Source of the DNA: Halorhabdus sp. CBA1104
Lineage (GTDB): Archaea; Halobacteriota; Halobacteria; Halobacteriales; Haloarculaceae
NCBI RefSeq assembly: GCF_009690625.1
Contig: NZ_CP033878.1
Location: 2,046,001 to 2,110,000, forward strand
Length of the DNA stretch: 64,000 bases
Direction of reading: 5' to 3'
Part shown: positions 36,489 through 46,041 of the stretch, piece by piece
How the letters are laid out: every line of letters starts with the position of its first letter
How positions within the stretch are numbered: position 1 is the first letter of the stretch
Translations under genes and position numbers: made by a program
The notes under the pieces: generated by a model
Told to the model about the DNA's origin: nothing
Databases searched by the model: none
The model's input: the letters and a program-made list of their open reading frames with translations, nothing else

Positions 36489-37806
36489 CGGAGACACCGA
36501 ACGCAAGGTCGAGGCCGCCGAAAAAGCGGCACTCGAACTCGCAAACGTCGACGACGCCGACCGCAACGCCGCCCTGGCGGCGATCGCCGACGCCATCGAC
36601 GAGCACCGCGAAGCGGTCATCGCGGTCAACGACGAAGACGTCACGACCGCCGAGGAACTGCTCGAAGCCGGCGAGTACACCCAGGCGTTGGTCGATCGAC
36701 TGAAAGTCGACGACGCCAAGGTCGACTCCATCGTCGAGATGGTCGACAGCGTCGCCGCGATGGACGACCCGCTGGGCGAGACCCTCGAAGCGCGCCATCT
36801 CGACGACGATCTGGACCTCTACAAGGTGGCAGTCCCGATCGGGGTCATCGGCACCGTCTTCGAGTCTCGACCGGACGCACTGGTCCAGATCGCCGCCCTC
36901 GCACTGAAGTCGGGCAACGCAGTCATCCTCAAGGGCGGCAGCGAGGCCAGCCACTCCAACCGCGAACTGTTCGAGATCATCCGCGAAGCCGCCCAGGAAG
37001 TCGAGGCCATCCCGGACGGCTGGGTTCAGTTGATCGAGGCCCGCGAGGCTGTCGATACCGTTCTCGAAATGGACGACCATATCGACCTGCTGATGCCCCG
37101 GGGTTCCTCGGATTTCGTCAGTTACGTCCAGGACAACACGCAGATTCCCGTCCTGGGCCACACCGAGGGCGTCTGTCACGTCTTCGTCGACAACGAGGCC
37201 GACTTAGCGGAGGCCGTCGAGGTCGCCTACGACGCGAAGGTCCAGTATCCTGCCGTCTGTAACGCCGTCGAGACGCTGCTGGTCCACGAGGACGTCGCCA
37301 GGGAGTTCCTGCCCGCGGTCGCTGATCGCTACGCCGAGGCCGGTGTCGAACTGCGGGGCGACAAGCGCACGCGGGAGATCCTTGCCGGCTTCGATGTTGA
37401 GGAAGCCACCGACGAGGACTGGCGAACCGAGTACGGCGACCTGATCCTCGCGATCAAGGTCGTCGACTCCCTGACGGCGGCGATCGATCACATCAACGCG
37501 AACGGCTCGAAACACACCGAGTCGATTCTGACCGAGGACCAGAAAGCGGCTCGAAAATTCATGACCGCAATCGACGCCGCCAGCGTCTTCCACAACGCCT
37601 CGACGCGCTTTGCCGACGGGTATCGCTACGGCCTCGGCGCCGAAGTCGGTATCTCGACGGGCAAAATCCACGCTCGCGGCCCTGTCGGCCTGGAAGGGCT
37701 GACAACCTACAAGTACTACCTCGAAGGCGACGGTCACCTGGTCGCCAGCTACGCCGGCGAGGATGCCCTGCCGTTCACTCACGAGGAATTCGACGGGCAG
37801 TGGTGA
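36481..37806 (+). CDS. proA: Gamma-glutamyl phosphate reductase
   Basis: A 441-residue NADPH-dependent reductase of the aldehyde dehydrogenase fold, giving glutamate semialdehyde. Motifs include [26 protein letters not shown], the catalytic-Cys region [26 protein letters not shown] and [14 protein letters not shown]. The ATG at 36481 overlaps the proB stop (ATGACTGA). A diverged copy of its 3' end lies at 38697-38747. Confidence 0.95.
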   Translation: MTDGDTERKVEAAEKAALELANVDDADRNAALAAIADAIDEHREAVIAVNDEDVTTAEELLEAGEYTQALVDRLKVDDAKVDSIVEMVDSVAAMDDPLGETLEARHLDDDLDLYKVAVPIGVIGTVFESRPDALVQIAALALKSGNAVILKGGSEASHSNRELFEIIREAAQEVEAIPDGWVQLIEAREAVDTVLEMDDHIDLLMPRGSSDFVSYVQDNTQIPVLGHTEGVCHVFVDNEADLAEAVEVAYDAKVQYPAVCNAVETLLVHEDVAREFLPAVADRYAEAGVELRGDKRTREILAGFDVEEATDEDWRTEYGDLILAIKVVDSLTAAIDHINANGSKHTESILTEDQKAARKFMTAIDAASVFHNASTRFADGYRYGLGAEVGISTGKIHARGPVGLEGLTTYKYYLEGDGHLVASYAGEDALPFTHEEFDGQW

Positions 37807-37851
37807 CACGTCGCGAGTATACGCCCACTTGCTCGCCTGCTTCGCGATCGG

Positions 37852-38061
37852 TCACTCTCGACCGTTCGCATCCTCTCGGTCGACTCGTGCTGTCGAAGCG
37901 TGACGTGCGGATTCTAGCTGAGCGTCGACGAGCGTGTTGACCTGTCTGCCCCAGTCTTCGTCGGGATGGGTTCGAACGTACGCAGCCCAGCGCTTGATCT
38001 GTTCGTAGCGACGCTCACGATTGCGCTCGTGTTTGTCTTTAAGCGTCTCTGAGTCGGTCAT
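37852..38061 (-). CDS. Small partner of the nucleotidyltransferase-like gene
   Basis: A 69-residue charged helical protein (KDKHERNRERRYEQIKRWAAYV, then DWGRQVNTLVDAQLESARH, quoted in part). Its start lies inside the end of the upstream nucleotidyltransferase gene (23-base overlap), so the two are translated together. It could be an antitoxin or a regulatory partner; no family is recognised. Confidence 0.55.
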   Translation of the reverse strand: MTDSETLKDKHERNRERRYEQIKRWAAYVRTHPDEDWGRQVNTLVDAQLESARHASTARVDREDANGRE

Positions 38062-38632
38062 ATGCGTTTTCGACGTCTAAGTCTTCGACGTGTTCTTCGA
38101 GACGGCGGATGTTAAGGCTGCCCTTGGTCGTCTCGTAGAGATGCAACGCGTCCTCGAAGTCTTTCTCCGTGCCGAGCCGGAGTTTGTAGGCAATCTGTAG
38201 TTCGAGCGCACCGATCGTCAGCGTATCGTCCTCGAACTCGACCGTGACAGTTTCAGCGATCGACGTTCGGTCGTACTGGTCCGTGGCGAATTTCAGTTCG
38301 ACGTTCGGCACGAGGTCGCCGTCTCGAGCGATCCGTACCGGCAACTCGTCGGCGAGCGTGCTGTACATCGCCGCCAGCGGCGTGTTCGGTCCCCAAAAGC
38401 CCGCATCGAGGAGTCGATCCGCCAGTTCTCCGGCGGTCGGCTCGTCAAACGGTGACACGATCACGTCGATGTCTTCTGTCGCCCTCGAACGACCCAGCAA
38501 CACTGTGACGTAGCCGCTGACAACAGCGTACTCCACTCCACAGTCCTCGAGAACGTCAGTCACCTCGAGAACAAGCCGGTCGAGATCGTTCGGTGGCTTA
38601 TCGATAACGAGGACATCGTCACGGAACTCCAT
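38039..38632 (-). CDS. Nucleotidyltransferase-like protein (MNT/AbiEii-like)
   Basis: A 197-residue protein with a nucleotidyltransferase core: YAVVSGYVTVLLGRSR, then TEDIDVIVSPFDE, giving the G-x-x-D-x-D metal pattern. A helical C-terminus contains the conserved LQIAYKLRLGTEKDFEDAL, as in AbiEii/DUF6036-like enzymes. ATG at 38632; a start three codons earlier is also open. It forms a two-gene unit with the small downstream gene, typical of toxin-antitoxin modules, inserted directly after proA. Confidence 0.7.
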   Translation of the reverse strand: MEFRDDVLVIDKPPNDLDRLVLEVTDVLEDCGVEYAVVSGYVTVLLGRSRATEDIDVIVSPFDEPTAGELADRLLDAGFWGPNTPLAAMYSTLADELPVRIARDGDLVPNVELKFATDQYDRTSIAETVTVEFEDDTLTIGALELQIAYKLRLGTEKDFEDALHLYETTKGSLNIRRLEEHVEDLDVENAYDRLRDA

Positions 38633-38696
38633 GATCCACATTTCGCTGCCGGGACAGAAATAACGCTGCCATCACGGAGTCGACGTTCCAGGCACT

Positions 38697-38747
38697 GGTG
38701 AAGACGCTCTGCCGTTCACTCACGAGGATTTCGAGGGGTCCTTCTAG
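38697..38747 (+). pseudogene. Relic of a second proA 3' end
   Basis: Read in frame, this gives [16 protein letters not shown] and stop, against [16 protein letters not shown] at the end of proA. Several codons differ only at silent positions, so this is a diverged allele rather than a recent copy. Nothing further upstream matches proA. Bases 38748-38898 show no gene. Confidence 0.8.
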
Positions 38748-38898
38748 AGACGAGCACCCGGAAGGTCCCACCTGGAGAAGCTATGGGTGCGACAGGAGAG
38801 AGCCTCTTGCTGTTCAATCCCGAAATATTCGGCTGTTGACCGAGCTCACCCCACTCTTGTCTGGCCTGCCGAACGGCAGTCGCTGTCCCCGAGGCGGT

Positions 38899-40500
38899 TC
38901 ACCGATAGGCGGCTTTGAGTCCGTCTGCCAGCACCGTGGGGTCGCGGTAGTGTTTGCTGATCGGCGGGATTTCGTCTTCGTCCAGGTCGAGGAACTCGTA
39001 GACGGCAGTCATCGCCGAACGAACCGAGTACTCGACGGTGAACACCACGTCACGGTCCATCTCAGCGTATTGTCCGAGAAAGGCGAGGTTGTTCGAGCCG
39101 TCGGGGACGACCTTCGGCCGGTCGCCAGGGGTCCGGGGCTGGAAGTGTGCCGTGATGAACGGCATCATACAGGGGATACAGTTGACGTCCTCGAGGATCT
39201 CCGGGAGTCGGTCCTCGCAGTCGAGGTGGTAGCATAGTTCTTCGAGGATCTCCCGGCCGGTACACTCGGACATCTTCTTCTCGACGTAGTTGCCCTTCCG
39301 GTCGGGGAACAACGCGTAGCCCCAGAAGACCGTCACGTCGTCGGGCTGGTTCGCGAAGTGCGGTTGGGCGGCGACGACGGTCGACAGGAGCCAGTTCGAG
39401 TCGACGTAGGTCACCAGCCCGTTGCCGGGCTCTTCCTGTGTGAACTCCACGATATGATCAAACAGGTCGGTGTTGTGCAACGTGACCGTAAACGACTCCC
39501 ACTTGGTCTCCTGAACGTTGCCGGCGAACACCTCGGGATTCCCGAACTGTGGATTGTCCTCGGCGAGATTTCGCCAGAGCTCCCAGGACGCCCCGGTCTG
39601 GTTGGTTTCGGGGGCCTCGTCCATCGCCCCGAGGTCGGACCCGTCGGTCATCGAGCCGTTCGTGACGAACACCATGTCCGTCGGATCGACGCCGACGGTT
39701 TCGTGGCCGTCGTCGGTCTCCACGTGGATGCGCTCTACCGTCCGGCCCTCACGCGAGGTGACGATGTCCATGTCGGTCACCTCGGTGTCGTAGTGGAAGT
39801 TCACGTCGTGGTCGTCGAGCCACCGCCGGAGCGGGAGGATCATCGAGTCGTACTGGTTGTACTTCGTCCGGTCGATGCCCTCCATGGTGTGCAGGCGGGG
39901 GAACTCGTGGAAGAAGCGGTACATGTACCGGCGCACCTCGGCGACGCTGTGCCAGGGCTGGAAGGCGAAGATAGTCGCCCAGACGTACCAGAAGTTCGTC
40001 TCGAAGAACTCCTCGCGGAACCACTCCTCGATCCGGGTGTCGCCCAAGCGCTCCTCGGGCGTCGCAAGCAGGCGGGCCAACGCGAGTCGATCCCGCGTGT
40101 CAAGTTCGTACCGGGAGGCGTCGATCCGGCGACTGCCCGACATCAGCCGCGTCTCGGCGTAGGACTCGTGGATCCGGTTGAACTCGTTCATCTCCTCTTT
40201 GACGGAGCGATCGGGGTCTTCCAGGGAGGGAATCGTCCGGAAGAGGTCCCAAGTGCACTCGTAGGCGGGGAAGTTGAACATCCGCCCGCCCCGGATGACG
40301 TACCCCTCCTCGGGATCGCCAGCACCGTCCATCGCGCCGCCCATCACGTCGAGTGTCTCGTAGACGTGAATGTTCTCGCCAGGGACGTTGCCGTCCCGGA
40401 TCAGGAAGGCGGCCCCGGCGAGTCCAGCGATACCGCCGCCCGCGAAGTGGGCCACACGCTCGCTGGCCCGGGGCTTGCGGGGACGTTTCCGGACGGTCAT
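38899..40500 (-). CDS. ohyA: Oleate hydratase family protein
   Basis: A 533-residue FAD enzyme of the myosin-cross-reactive antigen family, which adds water to unsaturated fatty acids. The FAD-binding start is HFAGGGIAGLAGAAFLI; then YETLDVMGGAMDGAG, RGGRMFNFPAYECTWDLF, WATIFAFQPWHSVAEVRRY, and LPLRRWLDDHDV. C-terminal QYAEMDRDVVFTVEYSVR also fits. Archaeal membranes lack such fatty acids, so the natural substrate here is an open question. Confidence 0.93.
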   Translation of the reverse strand: MTVRKRPRKPRASERVAHFAGGGIAGLAGAAFLIRDGNVPGENIHVYETLDVMGGAMDGAGDPEEGYVIRGGRMFNFPAYECTWDLFRTIPSLEDPDRSVKEEMNEFNRIHESYAETRLMSGSRRIDASRYELDTRDRLALARLLATPEERLGDTRIEEWFREEFFETNFWYVWATIFAFQPWHSVAEVRRYMYRFFHEFPRLHTMEGIDRTKYNQYDSMILPLRRWLDDHDVNFHYDTEVTDMDIVTSREGRTVERIHVETDDGHETVGVDPTDMVFVTNGSMTDGSDLGAMDEAPETNQTGASWELWRNLAEDNPQFGNPEVFAGNVQETKWESFTVTLHNTDLFDHIVEFTQEEPGNGLVTYVDSNWLLSTVVAAQPHFANQPDDVTVFWGYALFPDRKGNYVEKKMSECTGREILEELCYHLDCEDRLPEILEDVNCIPCMMPFITAHFQPRTPGDRPKVVPDGSNNLAFLGQYAEMDRDVVFTVEYSVRSAMTAVYEFLDLDEDEIPPISKHYRDPTVLADGLKAAYR

Positions 40501-40712
40501 CGGTCTCCCTCCAGCACGTCACTCGCGGTTCTGCGTGCGATGCTCGGGTCGATCCTCAGTAGTGCGATCATAGCTGGTCCCTCGTGTTCGATGGCGACGG
40601 ATCACAACTCGCATCGTCCGTCGGCTCTACACACATGGTACTACGACCGCCCCGGTGCTAACAGTTTGCAGGATATATCCTGCTGCTTATCCATCGGATC
40701 TCTCGTCGATTC

Positions 40713-41357
40713 TCAGGCAGACCCGGCGATCGTCCGTTCGACCAACTGGCGTTGTCCCCGCCGTAGCCGCTCTGAAAGGGCCGATGTCGTCGAATCGAGT
40801 TCGTCGGCGAGATCCGAGAGCGTCGCGTTTCGCGGCACGTCGAAGTAGCCCATCCGAGCGGCAACGAGAAGCGCCTCGTGTTGGGGCCTGGTCAGGCCGT
40901 AGTCGTCGGCCGGATCGGCCTCGGTCTCGAAGAGACGTAACGGACGAAACTCGACATCGCTTCCGCCACAGGCGTTGCGGAACGCATCGAGGTCGCTTCG
41001 GTCCGCGAAACGGGCACTGACTTTCCACCCGCGTCCGGTTACCACCGCCCCGATCGGATGGGTCCTGAGGTCGACGAGTTGGGTGTAGACGCCAGTCGGA
41101 TCCTCGTCGAGCCTGACCCGGTATCTGGATTCGACGTACGCTGACTCGAGGGCGACGTACTCACGGATTAGTGCCCGCTCATCCAGGCGCTCCTCGAGGC
41201 GGTCGGGGTCGACACCCGTCACCGAGAACACCAACGCGGGGACCGCCTTCGTCCCAGAGATCACGTCGTCGACGTGAAGCACGGTTTCGAGGTCGCTGGC
41301 GACCGCTGTGAGGGGGAGGGTCGACGAGAGTAGTTCGAACTCACAAACGAGGCTCAT
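40713..41357 (-). CDS. HTH-10 (bacterio-opsin activator type) regulator
   Basis: A 214-residue transcription regulator. The N-terminal 140 residues resemble the GAF/HTH-associated domain of Bat-like proteins. The C-terminus is a HTH_10 domain with the family phrase LTRPQHEALLVAARMGYFDV and ATLSDLADELDSTTSALSERLR. Targets are unknown; the nearest gene, oleate hydratase, lies downstream on the same strand. Confidence 0.85.
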   Translation of the reverse strand: MSLVCEFELLSSTLPLTAVASDLETVLHVDDVISGTKAVPALVFSVTGVDPDRLEERLDERALIREYVALESAYVESRYRVRLDEDPTGVYTQLVDLRTHPIGAVVTGRGWKVSARFADRSDLDAFRNACGGSDVEFRPLRLFETEADPADDYGLTRPQHEALLVAARMGYFDVPRNATLSDLADELDSTTSALSERLRRGQRQLVERTIAGSA

Positions 41358-41544
41358 AGTTGCTGATTTGGCACGTGCCGAGTTAATGCCGACGCATAAT
41401 TCTGTTGAGAGGAACTGCTACTGGGAAAGCAAACCACGTGTATCGCATCGGCCAATCGAAGGCGGACGGTGAGAGCGAACGTGATAGACGACAACTCGCC
41501 GGCTAAGCGTCACGGCTTTGGCCCCGAGACGGCTACGATAGCCC

Positions 41545-42525
41545 ATGAATCAGTCTGCTCGGCCACGCCGCCTCCGAACCGACGGGATCAGACCCCTCCT
41601 CAGCGAGACCGACCTGGAGGCGTCGGATCTGATCGCCCCCATCTTCGTGGACGCGACGACCGACGAACGCCGCCCCATCGAGACGATGCCCGGCCACGAG
41701 CGCGTGCCCGTCAGTGCGGCCGCCGAGCGCGTCGCAGAAATCCGCGAGACGGGCGTCGAGGCCGTCATCGTCTTTGGCGTGCCCGAATCGAAAGACGACG
41801 AGGGATCCCGTGCCTGGGTCGAGGACGGCGTGGTCCAGAAGGCAGTCCGAAAGATTTCCCGGGAGACGGATGCTTACGTCATCACCGACGTCTGTCTCTG
41901 TGAGTACACCGACCACGGCCACTGTGGGATCCTCGAAGCAGACGCTCGCGGGGAGCCGACGCTGACGGTCGACAATGACGCGAGCCTCGACGTGCTGGCC
42001 CGGACAGCCGTCTCACACGCCAAAGCGGGCGCGGACATGGTTGCCCCATCCGCGATGATGGACGGCATGGTCGGGGCGATCCGCGAGGAACTGGACGAGG
42101 CCGGCCACACCGAGGTCCCGATCATGAGCTACGCCGCCAAGTACGAGTCGGCCTTCTACGGCCCATTCAGGGATGCCGCCGACGGCGCACCCGCCTTCGG
42201 CGACCGCCGCCACTACCAGATGGATCCCGCCAACGCCCGCGAGGCCATGCGCGAGGTCGAACTGGACGTCGAGGAGGGTGCCGACGTGTTGATGGTCAAA
42301 CCCGCACTGCCGTACCTCGATATCGTCAGAGACGTCCGGGAGCGCTTCGACCATCCCGTGGCGGCCTACAACGTCAGCGGCGAGTACGCAATGGTACACG
42401 CCGCGAGCGAGCAGGGCTGGCTCGATCTGGAGGCAACGGCCTATGAGTCGCTGCTGTCGATCAAGCGTGCGGGTGCTGATCTCATTCTCACGTATTTCGC
42501 GGAGGACCTGGCCGAGCGGCTGTGA
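41545..42525 (+). CDS. hemB: Porphobilinogen synthase (delta-aminolevulinate dehydratase)
   Basis: A 326-residue enzyme joining two aminolevulinate molecules in tetrapyrrole synthesis. The zinc-binding segment is [16 protein letters not shown], with Cys ligands. Schiff-base lysines lie in [18 protein letters not shown] and [15 protein letters not shown] at 41545. hemL is about 6 kb downstream. Confidence 0.97.
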   Translation: MNQSARPRRLRTDGIRPLLSETDLEASDLIAPIFVDATTDERRPIETMPGHERVPVSAAAERVAEIRETGVEAVIVFGVPESKDDEGSRAWVEDGVVQKAVRKISRETDAYVITDVCLCEYTDHGHCGILEADARGEPTLTVDNDASLDVLARTAVSHAKAGADMVAPSAMMDGMVGAIREELDEAGHTEVPIMSYAAKYESAFYGPFRDAADGAPAFGDRRHYQMDPANAREAMREVELDVEEGADVLMVKPALPYLDIVRDVRERFDHPVAAYNVSGEYAMVHAASEQGWLDLEATAYESLLSIKRAGADLILTYFAEDLAERL

Positions 42526-42620
42526 TGCCAGGGACCGATTCTCGATCGGCCGTCGACCGAGCGTGACGTTCGTTCACGATAATCGATGTTTTAATGTAGA
42601 CACGTTTGGAGCTACGACGT

Positions 42621-43400
42621 ATGGGTGGACGGCTACTGGGGCGTGCGTACTCGATCAGCGTTCCCACCCGAACTGCTCGGGCCCCCGGTCCGAACCACGA
42701 TGACCTGGGGACGCAAGTGGACTCCGGATCGAATTCCCATTCGGGGACGACCCGTTTCGACGGGGAGGGAGACGACGGGAGCGGCCCGGCCGAACGGTTC
42801 GGCATGCTGGTCGGGGCCGTCCTGGGCATCGTCCTCGCCGGCTGGGCGTTTTTCGGTCCGGGACACATCCTCGAGTTGTTCCGGTACGAGCTTCCGGTCG
42901 TCGCGTCGTTCAGACAACCGGTACCGCTCGCGTTTTTCGGCTACGCAGGTGCGCTGACGTTCGCGTTCGCATTCGTGGGTGCGATCGCGTTCCCGATCGT
43001 GCGGCCGAACGAGGCGAACGCGTACGGTGGCCACGATGAGATCGCGGGGTACGAGTGGGCATTTGCGAAAGGGCTCGTCGGTGCAATCGTCGCGATCGCA
43101 CTCGCGATCGCGCTCCTTGGGGTCCTGGTCCCGGCGGGCTATCACGTCGTCACTGGACGCTACAGTCAGGCGCTCATCATGGGACTCGTCGCGGGAGCGA
43201 TGGTCGCCGGTGGGTATTGGCTGTGGTGGGTCGCGACCGTCGGTTTCCGCGTGGCGACGGTACCTATCCTCGTCCCCGCCTACGTCGGGGCACGCCTCGG
43301 AAGCGTCGTTCGCGAGCGCGGTGGGATCGGTCCGGATCCGTCACCGACTGAAGACCGCTATACTATCCCCGAGGGAAACTGGGGGTCGGAGCGTGATTGA
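42621..43400 (+). CDS. Hypothetical multi-TM membrane protein
   Basis: A 259-residue protein with a polar N-tail, then about five hydrophobic segments (FGMLVGAVLGIVLAGWAFFG, LAFFGYAGALTFAFAFVGAI, GLVGAIVAIALAIALLGVLV, and two later ones). ATG at 42621 is chosen over one at 42606. The stop is only two bases before the start of the lipoprotein gene, so they are probably co-transcribed. No family is recognised. Confidence 0.65.
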   Translation: MGGRLLGRAYSISVPTRTARAPGPNHDDLGTQVDSGSNSHSGTTRFDGEGDDGSGPAERFGMLVGAVLGIVLAGWAFFGPGHILELFRYELPVVASFRQPVPLAFFGYAGALTFAFAFVGAIAFPIVRPNEANAYGGHDEIAGYEWAFAKGLVGAIVAIALAIALLGVLVPAGYHVVTGRYSQALIMGLVAGAMVAGGYWLWWVATVGFRVATVPILVPAYVGARLGSVVRERGGIGPDPSPTEDRYTIPEGNWGSERD

Positions 43401-43401
43401 C

Positions 43402-43833
43402 ATGGCTGCTGGGCAATTCGAGTGCGGTATCGGGTCCAGACGTGCTGTGGTCGCTCTCGGAACGGTCGTGCTGTTTTCGGCGGTTGCCGGCTGCGCGGCC
43501 TATCCGTTCGTGGAACCGACGTGTGGGCCAGGCGAGCACGATATCGGGACGCTGTCAGCCGGCGAGGAATCCGTCCAGATCAAGGGGACCGTGACGGCCG
43601 TCGGAAACGCGACCGTCACCGTCGATGACGGTACCGGAAGCGCACAAGTGAGGCTCTCCGAGGACGTCCCAAGATTACTCAGAGATGGGAAGTGTGTGAT
43701 CGTCAGGGCCGAGACCGTCAGCGACGCGAACGGGACGGACGACGCCGTACTGGCGTCCGTCCAACTGTTCGACGATGACATGAGTACGATCCAGCGGTTT
43801 GACGACAACCTGACCACAGTCGAGATCTCGTGA
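43402..43833 (+). CDS. Small lipoprotein with OB-fold-like domain
   Basis: A 143-residue protein. The N-terminus has a basic pair and a hydrophobic core ending in a lipobox (AVVALGTVVLFSAVAGC). The mature part has alternating strands (QIKGTVTAVGNATVTVDDGTG, SAQVRLSED) like a small OB-fold. A GTG at 43393 is also in frame. Exact role is unknown. Confidence 0.65.
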   Translation: MAAGQFECGIGSRRAVVALGTVVLFSAVAGCAAYPFVEPTCGPGEHDIGTLSAGEESVQIKGTVTAVGNATVTVDDGTGSAQVRLSEDVPRLLRDGKCVIVRAETVSDANGTDDAVLASVQLFDDDMSTIQRFDDNLTTVEIS

Positions 43834-43855
43834 GCTCGGATAGCGTGGATTCGCG

Positions 43856-43903
43856 TGCGAGGATGCCTGACACCGACGTCCTCCGCTGGCAGTCATCCTC
43901 GCA
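43856..43903. repeat. Inverted repeat upstream of glnK
   Basis: TGCGAGGATG (43856-43865) and CATCCTCGCA (43894-43903) form a perfect 10-bp inverted pair around a 28-nt loop. It lies 66 bp before the glnK1 ATG, upstream of its TATA box. It could be the terminator of the lipoprotein gene or an operator for glnK. Confidence 0.55.
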
Positions 43904-43937
43904 CCGGGAGATCCGGTCGGTTCGTCGTTCGGAGGGA

Positions 43938-43947
43938 GATTTATACG
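43938..43947 (+). promoter_or_regulatory. glnK1 promoter (TATA box)
   Basis: The box gatttatacg lies about 25 bp before the ATG at 43969, implying an almost leaderless transcript. Confidence 0.6.
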
Positions 43948-43968
43948 CGCCCGCCCGGGATTTGGGAT

Positions 43969-44334
43969 ATGGCAGCTGAGAATGCCGACGCCGACCTCGA
44001 ACTGGTGATGGCGATCGTCCGGCCGGAGAAGTTGAGCGAGGTCAAAGCCGCGCTGGCGGCAGCCGGCGCGCCGTCGCTGACGGTCACCCAGGTTTCCGGT
44101 CGCGGTTCCCAGCCAGCCAAGACGAGCCAGTGGCGCGGCGAAGAGTACGTCGTCGACCTCCATCAGAAGATCAAAGTCGAGTGTGTCGTCGAGAGCGACC
44201 AGACCGAGACCGTCGTCGAAGCGATCGAAGAGGGTGCCCACACGGGCGAGAAAGGCGACGGCAAGATCTTCGTGTTCCCGGTCAGCAACGCGATTCAAGT
44301 CCGGACCGGCGACCGCGGCGTCGACGCGCTCTGA
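43969..44334 (+). CDS. Nitrogen regulatory protein P-II (GlnK), first copy
   Basis: A 121-residue P-II protein. The start after a short acidic tag reads [18 protein letters not shown]; the T-loop region is [20 protein letters not shown], and [14 protein letters not shown] is the second P-II signature. Trimeric P-II senses ATP/ADP and 2-oxoglutarate and controls ammonium transporters. A second P-II follows amt. ATG at 43969 matches the leaderless promoter. Confidence 0.94.
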   Translation: MAAENADADLELVMAIVRPEKLSEVKAALAAAGAPSLTVTQVSGRGSQPAKTSQWRGEEYVVDLHQKIKVECVVESDQTETVVEAIEEGAHTGEKGDGKIFVFPVSNAIQVRTGDRGVDAL

Positions 44335-44564
44335 TCGCCGACCCCGACGCTCGGCCCCCACATTTTCGATTGGATCCGGCGCGCGCGCCGTTTCGACCCG
44401 CTTGAACGCGACAGCGATGGCTCCCCCACTCGACGATCGTCCAGTTCGCCGGAGTACTCGATGGGACCACTTGACGAACAACAACCTTATACAGATAATA
44501 TTCTATTGCAGTTTGGACACTTGTCCTATTATGCCTCCGAAATAAAAACGCGTTCACCCAAGGA

Positions 44565-44572
44565 ATTATATA
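44565..44572 (+). promoter_or_regulatory. amt operon promoter (TATA box)
   Basis: An AT-rich stretch ends in attatata about 30 bp before the leader-peptide ATG at 44599, so the transcript starts close to that ATG rather than to amt itself. Another TATA-like ttatacag lies near 44485. Confidence 0.6.
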
Positions 44573-44598
44573 CCATCTGTTCCTGGGGCCGAACCGAG

Positions 44599-44685
44599 AT
44601 GGCAACCACGAACGTTGCTGAATACGGCAGAAAAGCAGACGGAATAGCAGAAATGGCGTCGAACGCTGAAATGGAGGTGTCGTAG
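44599..44685 (+). CDS. 28-residue leader peptide before amt
   Basis: An ORF of 28 codons (MATTNVAEYGRKADGIAEMA and eight more) whose TAG stop directly touches the amt ATG. Given the promoter at 44565, it would be the first ORF on the message and near-leaderless. Immediate abutment suggests translational coupling with amt. It has no membrane segment. Reality as a peptide is inferred from position and spacing. Confidence 0.45.
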   Translation: MATTNVAEYGRKADGIAEMASNAEMEVS

Positions 44686-46041
44686 ATGGCAGTCGGTGGT
44701 GAGATAGCCAGCGGCATCAACATGGTGTGGGCGTTGACGGTGGCGTTTCTCATCTTCTTCATGCAGCCCGGGTTCGCGCTGCTTGAGGCCGGACAGGTGC
44801 GGGCCAAAAACGTCGGGAACGTCCTGATGAAGAACATGACCGACTGGACGCTGGGCGTGATCGCGTACTTCCTGTTGGGGTACGGGATCGCCGGGATCGT
44901 CGGCCCGGCGACCAGCGGCGGCGGCATCGACGTCGGTGCCGCCTTCGCCTACTGGGGCAGCCCCGGCGGCTGGGTCACCTGGCTGGTCGGTGCCGTCTTC
45001 GCGATGACGGCGGCGACGATCGTCTCCGGCGCGGTCGCCGAGCGGATGGACTTCAGGGCCTACGTCGTCGTCGCCTTCGTGATGACCGCGTTCATCTACC
45101 CCGTCAGCGAGGCGTTCGCGTGGTGGGATGGCTTGCTGGCCTCGGGCGGGTTCCTCGGTGAAGCGATCGGCGCCGGCTACCAGGACTTCGCCGGTGCAAC
45201 GGTCGTTCACATGCTCGGCGGGATCGCCGGGCTCGTGGGCGCGTACATGGTCGGTCCCCGCAAGGGCCGCTACGATGAGCACGGCAACAGCCAGCCGATC
45301 CCCGGCCACTCGATGCTGCTTGCCGTTCTCGGGACGCTGATCCTGGCCTTTGGCTGGTACGGGTTCAACGTCGGGACGTCGTCGATCTTCAACGCCAGCG
45401 GCGAACTGCTGAGTGCCAAACTCGGCCGCGTCGCGCTGAACACCACGCTCGGCATGGGCGGCGGTGGAATCGCTGCGATGGCAGTCTCGTCGTACTGGCA
45501 GGGCAAGCCGGATCCGCTGTGGACCGCAAACGGGCTGCTGGCCGGACTCGTCGCCGTCACCGGCGCGGTCCCCCACGTCGAGTGGTGGGGCGGCCTCATC
45601 CTCGGCCTGCTGGCCGGGGCACTCGTGCTGCCGACGTTCCGGTTCACCGTCGACACGCTCAAGATCGACGACGTGTGTGGCGTCTTCGCCGTCCACGGCA
45701 TGGCCGGCGGCCTCGGCACGGCGCTGATCCCGGTCTTTGCGACGGCCGGGTTCTCGGGCACGCAGCTCGTGATGCAGATCGTTGGCGTGGTCGTGATCGG
45801 CCTCTGGGCCGTGATCGGCAGCGTGATCGCCTTCGGCCTCGCCGACCTGCTGTTCGGCCTTCGAGTCACCGACGAAGAGGAGACCGTCGGCCTCGACGAG
45901 GGCGAACACGGCGTCACGGTCTACCCAGAGTTCGTCGGCGGCGAACCCGGTTCGATCGGGAGCGGCCCGACTGTCAGTCCCGACGGGGGCAAAGTCCGGA
46001 CCGACGGCGGTCGCTCGCCCAACGGAGGTGAACACGAATGA
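44686..46041 (+). CDS. amt: Ammonium transporter
   Basis: A 451-residue channel with 11 membrane helices. Hallmarks are [19 protein letters not shown], the pore histidines in [18 protein letters not shown] and [16 protein letters not shown]. The cytoplasmic C-tail (about 60 residues, acidic) is where P-II binds. Starts at ATG 44686, immediately after the leader peptide, and overlaps the second glnK by four bases. Confidence 0.96.
   Translation: MAVGGEIASGINMVWALTVAFLIFFMQPGFALLEAGQVRAKNVGNVLMKNMTDWTLGVIAYFLLGYGIAGIVGPATSGGGIDVGAAFAYWGSPGGWVTWLVGAVFAMTAATIVSGAVAERMDFRAYVVVAFVMTAFIYPVSEAFAWWDGLLASGGFLGEAIGAGYQDFAGATVVHMLGGIAGLVGAYMVGPRKGRYDEHGNSQPIPGHSMLLAVLGTLILAFGWYGFNVGTSSIFNASGELLSAKLGRVALNTTLGMGGGGIAAMAVSSYWQGKPDPLWTANGLLAGLVAVTGAVPHVEWWGGLILGLLAGALVLPTFRFTVDTLKIDDVCGVFAVHGMAGGLGTALIPVFATAGFSGTQLVMQIVGVVVIGLWAVIGSVIAFGLADLLFGLRVTDEEETVGLDEGEHGVTVYPEFVGGEPGSIGSGPTVSPDGGKVRTDGGRSPNGGEHE

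Noticed and set aside
39358-40848. 496-codon plus-strand ORF opposite oleate hydratase
   Set aside because: It overlaps a clear oleate hydratase gene in full and shows no motif of its own.
44566-46035. 489-codon minus-strand ORF opposite amt
   Set aside because: The amt gene on the plus strand is unmistakable.
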